NCBI RefSeq assembly: GCF_001704635.1
Contig: NZ_MAXF01000074.1
Span: 1 to 45,818, forward strand
DNA: 45,818 nucleotides
Reading direction: 5' to 3'
Source of the DNA: Streptomyces sparsogenes
GTDB taxonomy: Bacteria > Actinomycetota > Actinomycetes > Streptomycetales > Streptomycetaceae
Below are positions 1-10,934 of the stretch, one piece after another; within the stretch, counting starts at the first letter, position 1, and each line of letters begins with the position of its first letter. The position numbers were made by a program, and so were the translations under genes. The notes beneath the pieces were generated by a model. It did not search any database. It saw only the letters and a program-made list of their open reading frames with translations, and was not told where the DNA came from.

Positions 1-23
1 CCCCCACCCCCACCAGCCAGTCC

Positions 24-2702
24 ATGCGGCGCGCCGCGCGCCGGGTGCGTACGGTCGCGAGCCAGGTGTTCTTCCTCCAGGTGGCGGTCGTGCTGCTGCT
101 CGCCGTCGCCGCCGGGGTGACCCTCGTCCTGCAGTCCAGGCACGACACCGACGAGGAGGCCCGCCGCCGCTCGCTCGCCGTCGCCGAGGCCTTCGCGAAC
201 GCCCCGGGCATGGTCGAGGCGCTGCGCTCCCCCGACCCGACCGCGATCCTGCAGCCGCGCACCGAGCGCGCCCGCGCCCGGGCCGACGTCGACTTCATCG
301 TCGTCCTGACGACGGACGGGATCCGCTACACCCACCCCGACTCGGAGCAGATCGGCCGGCACTTCCTCGGGAACTACCGTGCCGCCGCAGACGGCGGCAC
401 CGTCACCGAGACGTCCACGGGCACCCTCGGCCCGTCCGTACGGGCCGTGGTGCCCGTCACCGACAGCCGGGGCAAGGTCGTCGGCCTGGTCGCCGCCGGG
501 ATCACCGTCAAGAAGGTGAGCGGCGCGGTCGACCGGCAGCTGCCGCTCCTCCTCGGCGCCGTCGCCGCCGCCCTCGCCCTGGCCACTGGCGGTACGGCGC
601 TGGTCAGCAGGCGGCTGCGGCGGCAGACCCACGGGCTGGACCCGGCCGATCTGACCCGGATGTACGAGCACCACGACGCGGTGCTGCACTCCGTACGGGA
701 GGGCGTGCTCATCGTCGGCGGGGACAAGCGGCTGCTGCTGGCCAACGACGAGGCGCGCCGGCTGTTCGACCTGCCCCCGGACGCCGAGGGGCGGCCCGTC
801 GCCGACCTCGGCTTCGACCCGAGCACGGCCGAGCTGCTGGTGTCGGGCCGTACCGCCACCGACGAGGTGCACCAGGCGGGGGACCGGCTGCTGACGGTCA
901 GCCACCGGCCGACCGACCGCTTCGGCGGTCCGCCCGGCAGCGTCGCGACGCTGCGGGACACCACCGAGCTGCGTGCCCTGTCCGGCAAGGTCGATGTGGC
1001 GCGCAAGCGGCTGAAGCTGCTGTACGACGCGGGGCTGCGGATCGGCACCACGCTGGACGTGGTGCGCACGGCCCAGGAGCTGACCGAATACGCGGTGGAA
1101 CGGTTCGCCGACTTCGTCGCCGTGGACCTGGTGGACCCGGTGCTGCGCGGCGAGGAGCCGACGGGCGCGGCGACGGGCAGCGGCGCCACGGCGCGCACCT
1201 CCCTGCGCCGTACCGCGCTCAGCGGCATCCGCGACGACGTGCCGCTGTATCCGCTGGGCGGGCTGATCCGCTACGGCCCGGCCACGCCGCAGGCCATCGG
1301 GTTCGCCACCGGCGAGACGACGGTGGAGGCGGTGCTCGGCGACTTCGCCGGCTGGCACGAGCACGACCCGGAGCGGGCGCGGCAGATCGTCCACCACGGC
1401 ATCCACTCCATGATCGCGGTGCCGCTGCGCGCCCGGGGCGTGATCCTGGGCATGGCCACGTTCATGCGCTCGGAGAAGCCCGAGCCCTTCGAGGAGGACG
1501 ACGTCTCCCTCGCCGAGGAGCTGGTCACCCGGGCCGCGGTCAGCATCGACAACGCCCGCCGGTACACGCGCGAGCACACGATGGCGGTGACGCTGCAGCG
1601 CAGCCTGCTGCCGCAGGTGCTGCCCGAGCAGAGCGCGCTGGACGTGGCGTACCGGTATCTGCCGGCGGAGTCGGGGGTGGGCGGTGACTGGTTCGATGTG
1701 ATCCCGCTGCCGGGGGCGCGGGTGGCGCTGGTGGTGGGTGACGTGGTCGGGCACGGGCTGCACGCGGCCGCCACGATGGGGCGGCTGCGTACGGCGGTGC
1801 ACAACTTCTCCACCCTCGACCTGCCGCCCGACGAAATCCTCTCCCACCTCGACGACCTGATCGCCCGGATCGACCAGGACGAGACCTCGGACAGCCTGGA
1901 GGGCGGCGGTGTGATCACCGGTGCCACCTGTCTGTACGCGATCTACGACCCGGTCTCGCGGCGCTGCGTGATGGCCCGGGCCGGGCATCCGCCGCCGGCC
2001 GTGGTCGCCCCGGACGGCTCGGTGGAGTTCCCCGACCTGCCCGCCGGGCCGCCGCTGGGTCTTGGCGGGCTGCCGTTCGAGACGGCCGAGGTGGAGCTGG
2101 CCGAGGGCAGCCACCTCGTCCTCTACACCGACGGCCTGGTCGAGAAGCGCGACCGGGACATCGAGGAGGGCCTGGAGCTGCTGCGCGCCTCCCTCTCCCA
2201 CGCCGGGCGGACACCGGAGGAGACCTGTACGGCGGTCCTCGCCGAGATGCTGCCCGACACCCCCAGCGACGACATCGCGCTGATCGTCGCCCGTACGCGG
2301 GTGCTGGAGCCGGAGCGGATCGCGGACTGGGAGGTGCCGTCGGAACCATCCCTGGTGTCCGCGGTGCGCGCCGCGGTGGCGGCGCGGCTGGCCGAGTGGG
2401 ACCTGGGCGAGGTGGCGTTCACCACCGAGCTGATCCTCAGCGAGCTGATCACCAACGCGATCCGGTACGCGACGGGGCCGATCCGGGTGCGGCTGCTGTG
2501 CGACCGCAGCCTGATCTGCGAGGTCTCGGACACCAGCTCCACCTCGCCGCACCTGCGGTACGCGGCGACGGAGGACGAGGGCGGGCGCGGGCTGTTCCTG
2601 GTGTCACGGTTCGCCGACCGGTGGGGGACGCGCTACACCGCCGAGGGCAAGGTCATCTGGACCGAGCAGACCCTGCCGGAGCGCGGCAAGCGGCGGCGGT
2701 GA
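24..2702 (+). CDS. Membrane sensor SpoIIE-type protein phosphatase with C-terminal HATPase domain
   Basis: Likely a PP2C-type serine phosphatase that controls an anti-sigma/anti-anti-sigma switch in response to an extracytoplasmic signal. Order seen over 892 residues: TM helix about 16-37; a periplasmic single-Cache (CitA/DcuS-like) sensor about 40-170; TM helix about 172-195; a PAS region from about 211 (NDEARRLFDLP); a GAF-like region about 330-510; a SpoIIE phosphatase domain about 519-755 with metal-binding GGDWFDV, GDVVGHG, YTDGLVE and SDDIALIV; and a GHKL ATPase from about 769 with N-box ELITNAIRYA and GGRGLFLV. Phosphatase and kinase-type ATPase in one chain is a common Streptomyces design. 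No Shine-Dalgarno precedes the ATG and the frame is open to the window edge, so the true start may lie upstream. The signal and partner sigma factor cannot be read from the sequence. Confidence 0.88.
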   Translation: MRRAARRVRTVASQVFFLQVAVVLLLAVAAGVTLVLQSRHDTDEEARRRSLAVAEAFANAPGMVEALRSPDPTAILQPRTERARARADVDFIVVLTTDGIRYTHPDSEQIGRHFLGNYRAAADGGTVTETSTGTLGPSVRAVVPVTDSRGKVVGLVAAGITVKKVSGAVDRQLPLLLGAVAAALALATGGTALVSRRLRRQTHGLDPADLTRMYEHHDAVLHSVREGVLIVGGDKRLLLANDEARRLFDLPPDAEGRPVADLGFDPSTAELLVSGRTATDEVHQAGDRLLTVSHRPTDRFGGPPGSVATLRDTTELRALSGKVDVARKRLKLLYDAGLRIGTTLDVVRTAQELTEYAVERFADFVAVDLVDPVLRGEEPTGAATGSGATARTSLRRTALSGIRDDVPLYPLGGLIRYGPATPQAIGFATGETTVEAVLGDFAGWHEHDPERARQIVHHGIHSMIAVPLRARGVILGMATFMRSEKPEPFEEDDVSLAEELVTRAAVSIDNARRYTREHTMAVTLQRSLLPQVLPEQSALDVAYRYLPAESGVGGDWFDVIPLPGARVALVVGDVVGHGLHAAATMGRLRTAVHNFSTLDLPPDEILSHLDDLIARIDQDETSDSLEGGGVITGATCLYAIYDPVSRRCVMARAGHPPPAVVAPDGSVEFPDLPAGPPLGLGGLPFETAEVELAEGSHLVLYTDGLVEKRDRDIEEGLELLRASLSHAGRTPEETCTAVLAEMLPDTPSDDIALIVARTRVLEPERIADWEVPSEPSLVSAVRAAVAARLAEWDLGEVAFTTELILSELITNAIRYATGPIRVRLLCDRSLICEVSDTSSTSPHLRYAATEDEGGRGLFLVSRFADRWGTRYTAEGKVIWTEQTLPERGKRRR

Positions 2703-2773
2703 GACGGCGCGGCGGCGATGACACGGCTGCGGTGCTGAAACGGTTGTGCTGAATCGCCCGTGGCGTTGAAACG

Positions 2774-2811
2774 CCCGAGGGGCTCGATCCGGTCGGATCG
2801 AGCCCCTCGGG
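2774..2811. terminator. Bidirectional terminator hairpin
   Basis: A perfect 17-bp inverted repeat (arms 2774-2790 and 2795-2811, loop GGTC) lies between the convergent phosphatase and EtfD-like genes. There is no long T tract, which is usual for Streptomyces terminators. It probably ends transcription from both sides. Confidence 0.85.
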
Positions 2812-2830
2812 AACGTACCGACTACGGCCG

Positions 2831-5119
2831 CTACTTCACCGGCTCCGGCTCCGGCTCCCGTGCCGTCTTCCCGTCGTCCTCCGGCTCGGCGGGCGTCTTG
2901 ACGGAGTCCAGCAGCAGCTGCGCGACGTCCACGACCTGCAGCGACTCCTTCGCCGCACCGGCATTCTTCTTGCCGTTGACGGAGTCGGTGAGCATGACGA
3001 GGCAGAACGGGCAGGCGGTGGAGACGATGTCCGGGTTGAGGGACAGTGCCTCGTCCACCCGCTCGTCGTTGATGCGCTTGCCGATGCGCTCTTCCATCCA
3101 CATCCGGGCGCCGCCGGCGCCGCAGCAGAAGCCGCGCTCCTTGTGGCGGTGCATCTCCTCGTTCCGCAGGCCCGGCACCTTGGCGATGATCTCGCGCGGC
3201 GGGGTGTAGACCTTGTTGTGGCGGCCCAGGTAGCAGGGGTCGTGGTAGGTGATGAGCCCCTCGACCGGGGTGACCGGGACGAGCTTGCCCTCGTCGACGA
3301 GGTGCTGCAGCAGCTGGGTGTGGTGGATCACCTCGTAGTGGCCGCCGAGCTGCGGGTACTCGTTGGCGATCGTGTTGAAGCAGTGCGGGCAGGTCGCGAC
3401 GATCTTCTTCTTGGACTTCTCGACGACGACGCCTTCCTCCGCATCCTCCCCGAAGGCCATGTTGAGCATCTCGACGTTCTGCTGGCCGAGCTGCTGGAAG
3501 AGGAACTCATTGCCGAGGCGGCGGGCGGAGTCGCCGGTGCACGACTCGTCCCCGCCCATGATCGCGAACTTGACGCCCGCGATGTGCAGCAGCTCCGCGA
3601 AGGCCTTGGTGGTCTTCTTCGCCCGGTCCTCCAGGGCGCCCGCGCAGCCGACCCAGTACAGGTAGTCGACCTCGGACAGGTCCTCGATGTCCTTGCCGAC
3701 GACCGGCACCTCGAAGTCGACTTCCTTGGTCCACGCCAGGCGCTGCTTCTTGGCGAGCCCCCAGGGGTTGCCCTTCTTCTCCAGGTTCTTCAGCATCGTC
3801 CCGGCCTCGCTCGGGAAGGACGACTCGATCATCACCTGGTAGCGGCGCATGTCGACGATGTGGTCGACGTGCTCGATGTCGACGGGGCACTGCTCGACGC
3901 AGGCGCCGCAGGTGGTGCAGGACCACAGCACGTCCGGGTCGATGACGCCGCCCGCGGCGGAGCCGCTGTCAGATGCAGCCGACAGGGTGCCGATCAGCGG
4001 CCGCTCGGCCTCGGCCAGCGCCGACTGCGGCACCTCGGCGAGCTGCTCGGCGCTCGCCTTCTCCTCCCCCTCCGCAGTCTTGCCGCCACCCGCGAGCAGA
4101 TACGGGGCCTTGGCGTGCGAGTGGTCGCGCAGCGACATGATCAGCAGCTTGGGCGACAACGGCTTGCCGGTGTTCCAGGCCGGGCACTGGGACTGGCAGC
4201 GGCCGCACTCGGTGCAGGTGGAGAAGTCGAGGAGGCCCTTCCAGGAGAAGTGCTCGATCTGCGAGACGCCGAACTGGTCGTCCTCGCCCGGGTCCTCGAA
4301 GTCGATCGGCTTGCCGCCCGAGGTCATCGGCTGGAGCGCGCCCAGCGCGACGTCTCCGCTCGACTCGCGCTTGAACCAGATGTTGGGGAAGGCGAGGAAG
4401 CGGTGCCAGGCGATGCTCATGTCGATGTTCACCGAGACCGTGATCATCCAGACCATGGTCGTGCCGAGCTTGATCATCGCGAACAGGTAGGTCAGGTTCT
4501 GCACCGTGCCGACGCTGAGGCTCTTGAAGAGCAGCACCAGCGGGTACGAGGCGAAGTACTCCGGCTGGTACGAGTCGACGTGGTGCAGCGCGCCCTCCGT
4601 ACCGCGCAGCGCCATGATCGCCAGGCCGATGATCAGGATGACGTACTCGACGAAGTACGCCTGCCAGGCCGTGGAGCCGGCGAACCGGGACTTGCGGCCG
4701 GCCCGGCTGGGCAGGTTGAGCAGCCGGATCACGATCAGGGTGGCGATGCCGAGGGTGGTCATCGTCCCGATGAACTCGATGTACAGCTCATAGGGGAGGA
4801 AGCCGCCGAGGATCGGCAGCGTCCAGTCGGCCTGGAAGAGCTGGCCGTAGGCGTTGATGATGGTCGGCGGCAGGGTCAGGAAGCCGATCGCGACGAACCA
4901 GTGGGCGATCCCGATGATCCCCCACTTGTTCATCCGGGTGTGCGCCAGGAACTCCCTCACCAGCGTCACGCTGCGCTGATAGGGGTTGTCGGTCCGGGTG
5001 CCCGCCGGCACGGGTGCGCCGAGCTTGAAGAAGCGCACGAACTGCGCGATGGCGCGGCCGAGCAGGGCAACGCCGACCGCCGTGAGGACCAGCGACACGA
5101 TGATCGCGGCGAGTTGCAT
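2831..5119 (-). CDS. Membrane Fe-S oxidoreductase, EtfD-like (HdrD/GlpC-type CCG domains)
   Basis: 762 residues. Several membrane helices occupy the first about 235 residues (a NarI/HdrE-like cytochrome b-type part). Two ferredoxin 4Fe-4S motifs follow, CTECGRCQSQCP at about 302 and CTTCGACVEQCP at about 401. The C-terminal half carries cysteine-rich CCG-type domains (ESCTGDSARR, TCPHCFNT, HDPCYLGRHN, GFCCGAGG, ACPFC). This architecture matches mycobacterial Rv0338c (EtfD), which passes electrons from acyl-CoA dehydrogenases via ETF to the menaquinone pool; assigning that role here is inference from architecture. A linker of about 60 residues rich in Ala, Glu and Ser separates the two ferredoxin motifs. 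The ATG is preceded by AGGAG (complement of 5126-5130). The gene is monocistronic, divergent from dnaK, and its upstream region holds repeated TTACT/AGT elements that look like an operator. Confidence 0.85.
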   Translation of the reverse strand: MQLAAIIVSLVLTAVGVALLGRAIAQFVRFFKLGAPVPAGTRTDNPYQRSVTLVREFLAHTRMNKWGIIGIAHWFVAIGFLTLPPTIINAYGQLFQADWTLPILGGFLPYELYIEFIGTMTTLGIATLIVIRLLNLPSRAGRKSRFAGSTAWQAYFVEYVILIIGLAIMALRGTEGALHHVDSYQPEYFASYPLVLLFKSLSVGTVQNLTYLFAMIKLGTTMVWMITVSVNIDMSIAWHRFLAFPNIWFKRESSGDVALGALQPMTSGGKPIDFEDPGEDDQFGVSQIEHFSWKGLLDFSTCTECGRCQSQCPAWNTGKPLSPKLLIMSLRDHSHAKAPYLLAGGGKTAEGEEKASAEQLAEVPQSALAEAERPLIGTLSAASDSGSAAGGVIDPDVLWSCTTCGACVEQCPVDIEHVDHIVDMRRYQVMIESSFPSEAGTMLKNLEKKGNPWGLAKKQRLAWTKEVDFEVPVVGKDIEDLSEVDYLYWVGCAGALEDRAKKTTKAFAELLHIAGVKFAIMGGDESCTGDSARRLGNEFLFQQLGQQNVEMLNMAFGEDAEEGVVVEKSKKKIVATCPHCFNTIANEYPQLGGHYEVIHHTQLLQHLVDEGKLVPVTPVEGLITYHDPCYLGRHNKVYTPPREIIAKVPGLRNEEMHRHKERGFCCGAGGARMWMEERIGKRINDERVDEALSLNPDIVSTACPFCLVMLTDSVNGKKNAGAAKESLQVVDVAQLLLDSVKTPAEPEDDGKTAREPEPEPVK

Positions 5120-5148
5120 TGGGGGCTCCTCGAACCTGCGAGAGCGGA

Positions 5149-5228
5149 TTACTGAGCAGTGTGGATGACTGGGCGGAACGGATTACTAGCAGTCGAAGCA
5201 GTCGAAGCAGTCGATTACTAAGCAGTAA
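5149..5228. promoter_or_regulatory. Candidate TTACT-N4-AGTAA operator array
   Basis: Three related elements: TTACTGAGCAGT at 5149-5160, TTACTAGCAGT at 5183-5193 (one base shorter in the spacer), and a complete palindrome TTACTAAGCAGTAA at 5215-5228. Their placement just upstream of the EtfD-like gene suggests a repressor site, perhaps of a TetR-type regulator of fatty-acid catabolism. The regulator is not in this window and the assignment is inference. Confidence 0.5.
5188..5214. repeat. Three tandem copies of AGCAGTCGA
   Basis: Three perfect 9-bp copies (5188-5196, 5197-5205, 5206-5214) link the second and third TTACT...AGT elements, so half-sites of the candidate operator are amplified. 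Confidence 0.9.
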
Positions 5229-5380
5229 CTTATCTGGTCTTGACCGAGATTACCCGGGGAAGCGGCAGCTCATGTAGCCGACCGGCCGGTGATCTGTGTC
5301 GCTTGGCCGGATCGCCGGCCCTCTCGTCGCCTCACCCCTCCTCCTCTTGTCCGTGTCCTGTCCATAAGGGCCGTATAAAA

Positions 5381-5401
5381 GTTGAGCCCGCCGGACTCAG
5401 G
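5381..5401. promoter_or_regulatory. Upstream HAIR-like HspR operator of dnaK
   Basis: GTTGAGC-N7-ACTCAGG matches the HspR inverted repeat CTTGAGT-N7-ACTCAAG at 11 of 14 arm positions, with the exact 7-nt spacer. Its centre is 52 bp, about five helical turns, upstream of the stronger site at 5433. Confidence 0.65.
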
Positions 5402-5405
5402 TCTG

Positions 5406-5434
5406 TTGACATGGGGGGATCCGTCAGGCACTCT
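5406..5434 (+). promoter_or_regulatory. Candidate dnaK promoter
   Basis: A perfect TTGACA lies at 5406-5411; a 17-nt spacer leads to CACTCT at 5429-5434, a weak -10. The -35 sits between the two HAIR elements and the -10 overlaps the downstream one, as expected for HspR repression. The -10 choice is uncertain. Confidence 0.45.
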
Positions 5435-5453
5435 TGAGCCTGTTCCACTCAAT
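5433..5453. promoter_or_regulatory. HAIR (HspR operator) of the dnaK operon
   Basis: CTTGAGC-N7-ACTCAAT matches the HAIR consensus at 12 of 14 arm positions with the exact 7-nt spacer, 24 bp upstream of the dnaK ATG. HspR with DnaK as co-repressor is known to bind such sites in Streptomyces. Confidence 0.88.
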
Positions 5454-5462
5454 GCTGTGTAG

Positions 5463-7984
<2,522 letters not shown>

Positions 7985-8029
7985 CGTGGCTGATGTGACA
8001 GCGATGGCAGGAGAGGAGGGACGTCGGGG

Positions 8030-9205
8030 ATGAGCACCAAGGACTTCGTCGAGAAGGACTACTACAAAGTCCTCGGCGTCCCCAAGGACGCCACCGAGGC
8101 GGAGATCAAGAAGGCGTACCGGAAGCTCGCCCGCGAGTTCCACCCGGACGCCAACAAGGGCGACGCCAAGGCCGAGGAGCGCTTCAAGGAGATCTCCGAG
8201 GCGAACGACGTCCTCGGCGACCCCAAGCGGCGCAAGGAGTACGACGAGGCCCGCGCCCTGTTCGGCAACGGCGGATTCCGCCCGGGGCCGGGCGCGGGCG
8301 GCCCCGGCGGCACCTTCAACTTCGACCTGGGCGACCTCTTCGGCGGCGCCCAGGGCGGCGGCGCGGGCGGCGGCTTCGGCGGCGGCCTCGGGGACGTCTT
8401 CGGCGGCCTCTTCAACCGTGGCACCTCCACCCGGGCCCAGCCGCGCCGCGGCCAGGACATCGAGTCCGAGGTGACGCTGAGCTTCACCGAGGCGGTGGAC
8501 GGGGCCACGGTCCCGCTGCGGATGTCCAGCCAGGCCCCGTGCAAGGCGTGCTCGGGCACCGGCGACAAGAACGGCACGCCCCGCGTGTGCCCGACCTGCG
8601 TCGGCACCGGCCAGGTCAGCCGGGGCGGCGGGGGCGGCTTCTCGCTCACCGACCCGTGCGTGGACTGCCGCGGCCGCGGCCTGATCGCGCAGAACCCGTG
8701 CGAGGCCTGCAAGGGCAGCGGCCGCGCCCGCAGCGCCCGCACCATGCAGGTCCGCATCCCCGCCGGCGTCAGCGACGGCCAGCGGATCCGGCTGCGCGGC
8801 AAGGGCGCCCCGGGCGAGACCGGCGGCCCCGCCGGCGACCTGTACGTGGTGGTCCACGTCGACCCCCACCCGGTCTTCGGCCGCAAGGGCGACAACCTCA
8901 CCGTCACCGTGCCCGTCACCCTCCCGGAGGCGGCCCTCGGCGGCGAGATCAAGGTCCCCACCCTCGGCGGCCCCCCGGTCACCCTCAAGCTGCCGGCCGG
9001 CACGCCCAACGGCCGCACGATGCGCGCCCGCGGCAAGGGCGCGGTGCGCAAGGACGGCACCCGCGGCGACCTGCTGGTCACCGTCGAGGTCACCGTCCCC
9101 AAGGACCTCAGCGACAAGGCGCGCGAGGCGCTGGAGTCGTATCGGGAGGCGACCGCGGGGGAGGACCCGCGGGCGGAGCTGTTCCAGTCCGCGAAGGGAG
9201 CATGA
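8030..9205 (+). CDS. dnaJ: Co-chaperone DnaJ
   Basis: Type I Hsp40 that delivers substrates to DnaK and stimulates its ATPase. 391 residues: J-domain about 10-73 with the HPD motif at about 38-40; a Gly/Phe-rich stretch about 79-130; four zinc-binding repeats (CKACSGTG, CPTCVGTG, CVDCRGRG, CEACKGSG at about 171, 187, 210 and 224); then the two C-terminal substrate-binding beta domains. A Shine-Dalgarno GGAGAGGAGGGA precedes the ATG. It lies 45 bp after grpE and 1 bp before hspR in the same operon. Confidence 0.97.
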   Translation: MSTKDFVEKDYYKVLGVPKDATEAEIKKAYRKLAREFHPDANKGDAKAEERFKEISEANDVLGDPKRRKEYDEARALFGNGGFRPGPGAGGPGGTFNFDLGDLFGGAQGGGAGGGFGGGLGDVFGGLFNRGTSTRAQPRRGQDIESEVTLSFTEAVDGATVPLRMSSQAPCKACSGTGDKNGTPRVCPTCVGTGQVSRGGGGGFSLTDPCVDCRGRGLIAQNPCEACKGSGRARSARTMQVRIPAGVSDGQRIRLRGKGAPGETGGPAGDLYVVVHVDPHPVFGRKGDNLTVTVPVTLPEAALGGEIKVPTLGGPPVTLKLPAGTPNGRTMRARGKGAVRKDGTRGDLLVTVEVTVPKDLSDKAREALESYREATAGEDPRAELFQSAKGA

Positions 9206-9206
9206 C

Positions 9207-9692
9207 ATGGATGGCCGAGGGGTCGGAGGCAGGAGCGGTACGGGCGCGCCCAGGAGCCGCAATCCGTACGAGCTGACGGACGAGTCGCCGGTGTACGTCA
9301 TCTCGGTCGCCGCCCAGCTCTCCGGGCTGCACCCGCAGACCCTGCGCCAGTACGACCGGCTGGGCCTGGTCTCCCCCGACCGCACGGCCGGCCGCGGGCG
9401 CCGCTACTCGGCCCGCGACATCCAGCTGCTCCGCCAGGTGCAGCAGCTCTCCCAGGACGAGGGCATCAACCTCGCCGGCATCAAGCGCATCATCGAACTG
9501 GAGAACCAGGTCGCCGCCCTCCAGGAGCGCGTCGCCGAACTCCAGTCCGCGGTCGAGGGCGCGGCCGCGGCGATGCAGCAGCGCGAAGCCGCGGTCCACG
9601 CCTCCTACCGCCGCGACCTGGTCCCCTACGACCAGGTCCGGCAGGCCAGCGCGCTGGTGGTGTGGCGGCCGAAGTCCAAGCGCTCGGAGTAG
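9207..9692 (+). CDS. hspR: Heat-shock repressor HspR (MerR family)
   Basis: Autoregulatory repressor of the dnaK and clpB operons; it binds HAIR elements with DnaK as co-repressor. 161 residues. The MerR-type winged helix-turn-helix runs about 30-100 (SGLHPQTLRQYDRLGL, then the wing with GRGRRYSARDIQLL), followed by a coiled coil about 105-130 (ELENQVAALQERVAELQ). The N-terminal extension of about 25 residues is Gly/Arg-rich. It starts one base after the dnaJ stop. HAIR sites at 5381, 5433 and 17777 are its predicted targets in this window. Confidence 0.96.
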   Translation: MDGRGVGGRSGTGAPRSRNPYELTDESPVYVISVAAQLSGLHPQTLRQYDRLGLVSPDRTAGRGRRYSARDIQLLRQVQQLSQDEGINLAGIKRIIELENQVAALQERVAELQSAVEGAAAAMQQREAAVHASYRRDLVPYDQVRQASALVVWRPKSKRSE

Positions 9693-9729
9693 CCGCCGCA
9701 CGCTGGGGCCGACCTCACCCGATCGAGTG

Positions 9730-9768
9730 GCCCGGTGACCGACCCGTCGGTCACCGGGCTTCTTTTCT
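9730..9768 (+). terminator. Terminator of the dnaK operon
   Basis: A perfect 13-bp stem (9730-9742 with 9747-9759, loop CCCG) is followed by a T-rich tail TTCTTTTCT, a rare canonical Rho-independent form for this genome. It lies 37 bp after the hspR stop. Confidence 0.92.
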
Positions 9769-9837
9769 GCCAGCGTGGGGCGTTGTCCGTGCCGCACGGA
9801 CGCTTCTGGCCCACACTTGAGGAGGAGGTGCTGCGCC

Positions 9838-10491
9838 ATGACCGCTCTTGCCCACGAGGCGCCTACGACAATGGAGGTGCCTGAGGCCATGCCCGAAGAC
9901 GTGCCCTCGCTTGGACTGGACGAGGCTCTGTGGCAGGCGTGGAAGTCCCTGGAACTCCCCGAGGGCTATCACGCGGAGATTGTCGAGGGGTTCATCGAGG
10001 TGTCGCCCACCGGACGTGCCAGCCACGCTCGTGTCATCAACCGCCTGCGGCGGGCCTTGGAAAGGCATCTGGAGAGCAGTGAGTACGCGGTGCACCACGA
10101 CTGGAACGTCATCCACGAGCGCAAGGCGTGGGTCCCCGACCTGTTCGTAGCGCCTGAAGACGACGAGGAGTTCCTCACCGAAGACGGCCTGGGCTTCACC
10201 GCCTCCGCCGTGAAGCTCGTCGTCGAAGTCGTCTCCCCCGGCCATGAGAACCAGCAGCGCGACCGGGTCCGCAAGCGCCGCGCCTACGCGCGCGCGGGCA
10301 TCCCCGTCTACGTCCTGATCGACGACCACGACAACCACGGCACGGTGACCGTGCTCACATCCCCCTCCCCGGGCGAGGAGACGTACGCCGCCGCCATCCG
10401 CGTCCCCTACGGCACCGAGGTGCAGATCCCGGAGGGCCCGGTGAAGGGCTTCGCGATCACGGAGGACATCACCGGACCGCGTCTGGCCTGA
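9838..10491 (+). CDS. Uma2 family (DUF820) PD-(D/E)XK nuclease-like protein
   Basis: 217 residues with the Uma2/DUF820 signatures: EIVEGFIEVSPTGRASHARV near the N-terminus, WVPDLFVAPEDD in the middle, then KLVVEVVSPGHENQQRDR and YARAGIPVYVLID. The Asp of VPDL and the Glu-x-V of the next strand are the expected PD-(D/E)XK acidic residues. The family is greatly expanded in Streptomyces and cyanobacteria; no precise cellular role is established. The ATG at 9838 is chosen because GAGGAGGAG lies just upstream; the frame stays open for 21 further codons. It stands alone after the dnaK-operon terminator. Confidence 0.85.
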   Translation: MTALAHEAPTTMEVPEAMPEDVPSLGLDEALWQAWKSLELPEGYHAEIVEGFIEVSPTGRASHARVINRLRRALERHLESSEYAVHHDWNVIHERKAWVPDLFVAPEDDEEFLTEDGLGFTASAVKLVVEVVSPGHENQQRDRVRKRRAYARAGIPVYVLIDDHDNHGTVTVLTSPSPGEETYAAAIRVPYGTEVQIPEGPVKGFAITEDITGPRLA

Positions 10492-10640
10492 CGGTGCACG
10501 AGGTCTGGGCGGCCTGCTGTTGCGGGGCGGCCGGAGCGCCGAGGCGCTGGGCTACTCGAAGACTCCGTGAGGACCGATGACTTCCGGGCCGCCGCGACGT
10601 CCTATCTGCTGACCGGATCATCCGTAGTGGGGAGGACCCC

Positions 10641-10934
10641 GTGCACGCAGCCCTTGTGACCCTGACCATCGACCCGGCCCAGGCGCCCGCTGCCGCCGCC
10701 GCGCTGGTTGACGACGTCCTGCCGAGGATCCGCTCGGCGCCCGGATTTCTCACCGGGTACTGGCTGGAGCCCGTGGATGGTCGTGGCTTCTCCATGACCG
10801 TCTTCGAGACCGAGGCCCAGGCCCGCGCGGCCACCCCGCCCGCCCTCGGCTGGACGGCGCCCGGCGTCACCATCGAGTCCGTCGAGTTCCGCCGCGTGGC
10901 CGTCGCTACCAGCCAGGACGAGGCGTCCGGCTGA
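10641..10934 (+). CDS. Small antibiotic-biosynthesis-monooxygenase-like (ABM fold) protein
   Basis: 97 residues with the pattern of a dimeric alpha/beta-barrel (ABM/stress-responsive) domain: a first strand ALVTLTID, a helix with APAAAAALVDDVLPRI, the signature SAPGFLTGYWLEP, then FSMTVFETEAQARAA. GGGGAGG lies just before the GTG start. Such proteins range from true quinone-forming monooxygenases to heme- or stress-related proteins; nothing here identifies a substrate. Its last 29 bp overlap, tail to tail, the 3' end of the ATPase gene on the other strand. Confidence 0.65.
   Translation: MHAALVTLTIDPAQAPAAAAALVDDVLPRIRSAPGFLTGYWLEPVDGRGFSMTVFETEAQARAATPPALGWTAPGVTIESVEFRRVAVATSQDEASG

Noticed and set aside
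3143..5155. A 670-codon plus-strand frame opposite the EtfD-like gene
   Set aside because: Antisense shadow: rich in Arg, Val, Asp and Leu without motif, and opposite a protein with clear Fe-S motifs.
9775..9837. Longer N-terminus for the Uma2 protein from 9775
   Set aside because: The added 21 residues overlap the post-operon region and the strong GAGGAGGAG lies right before the ATG at 9838.
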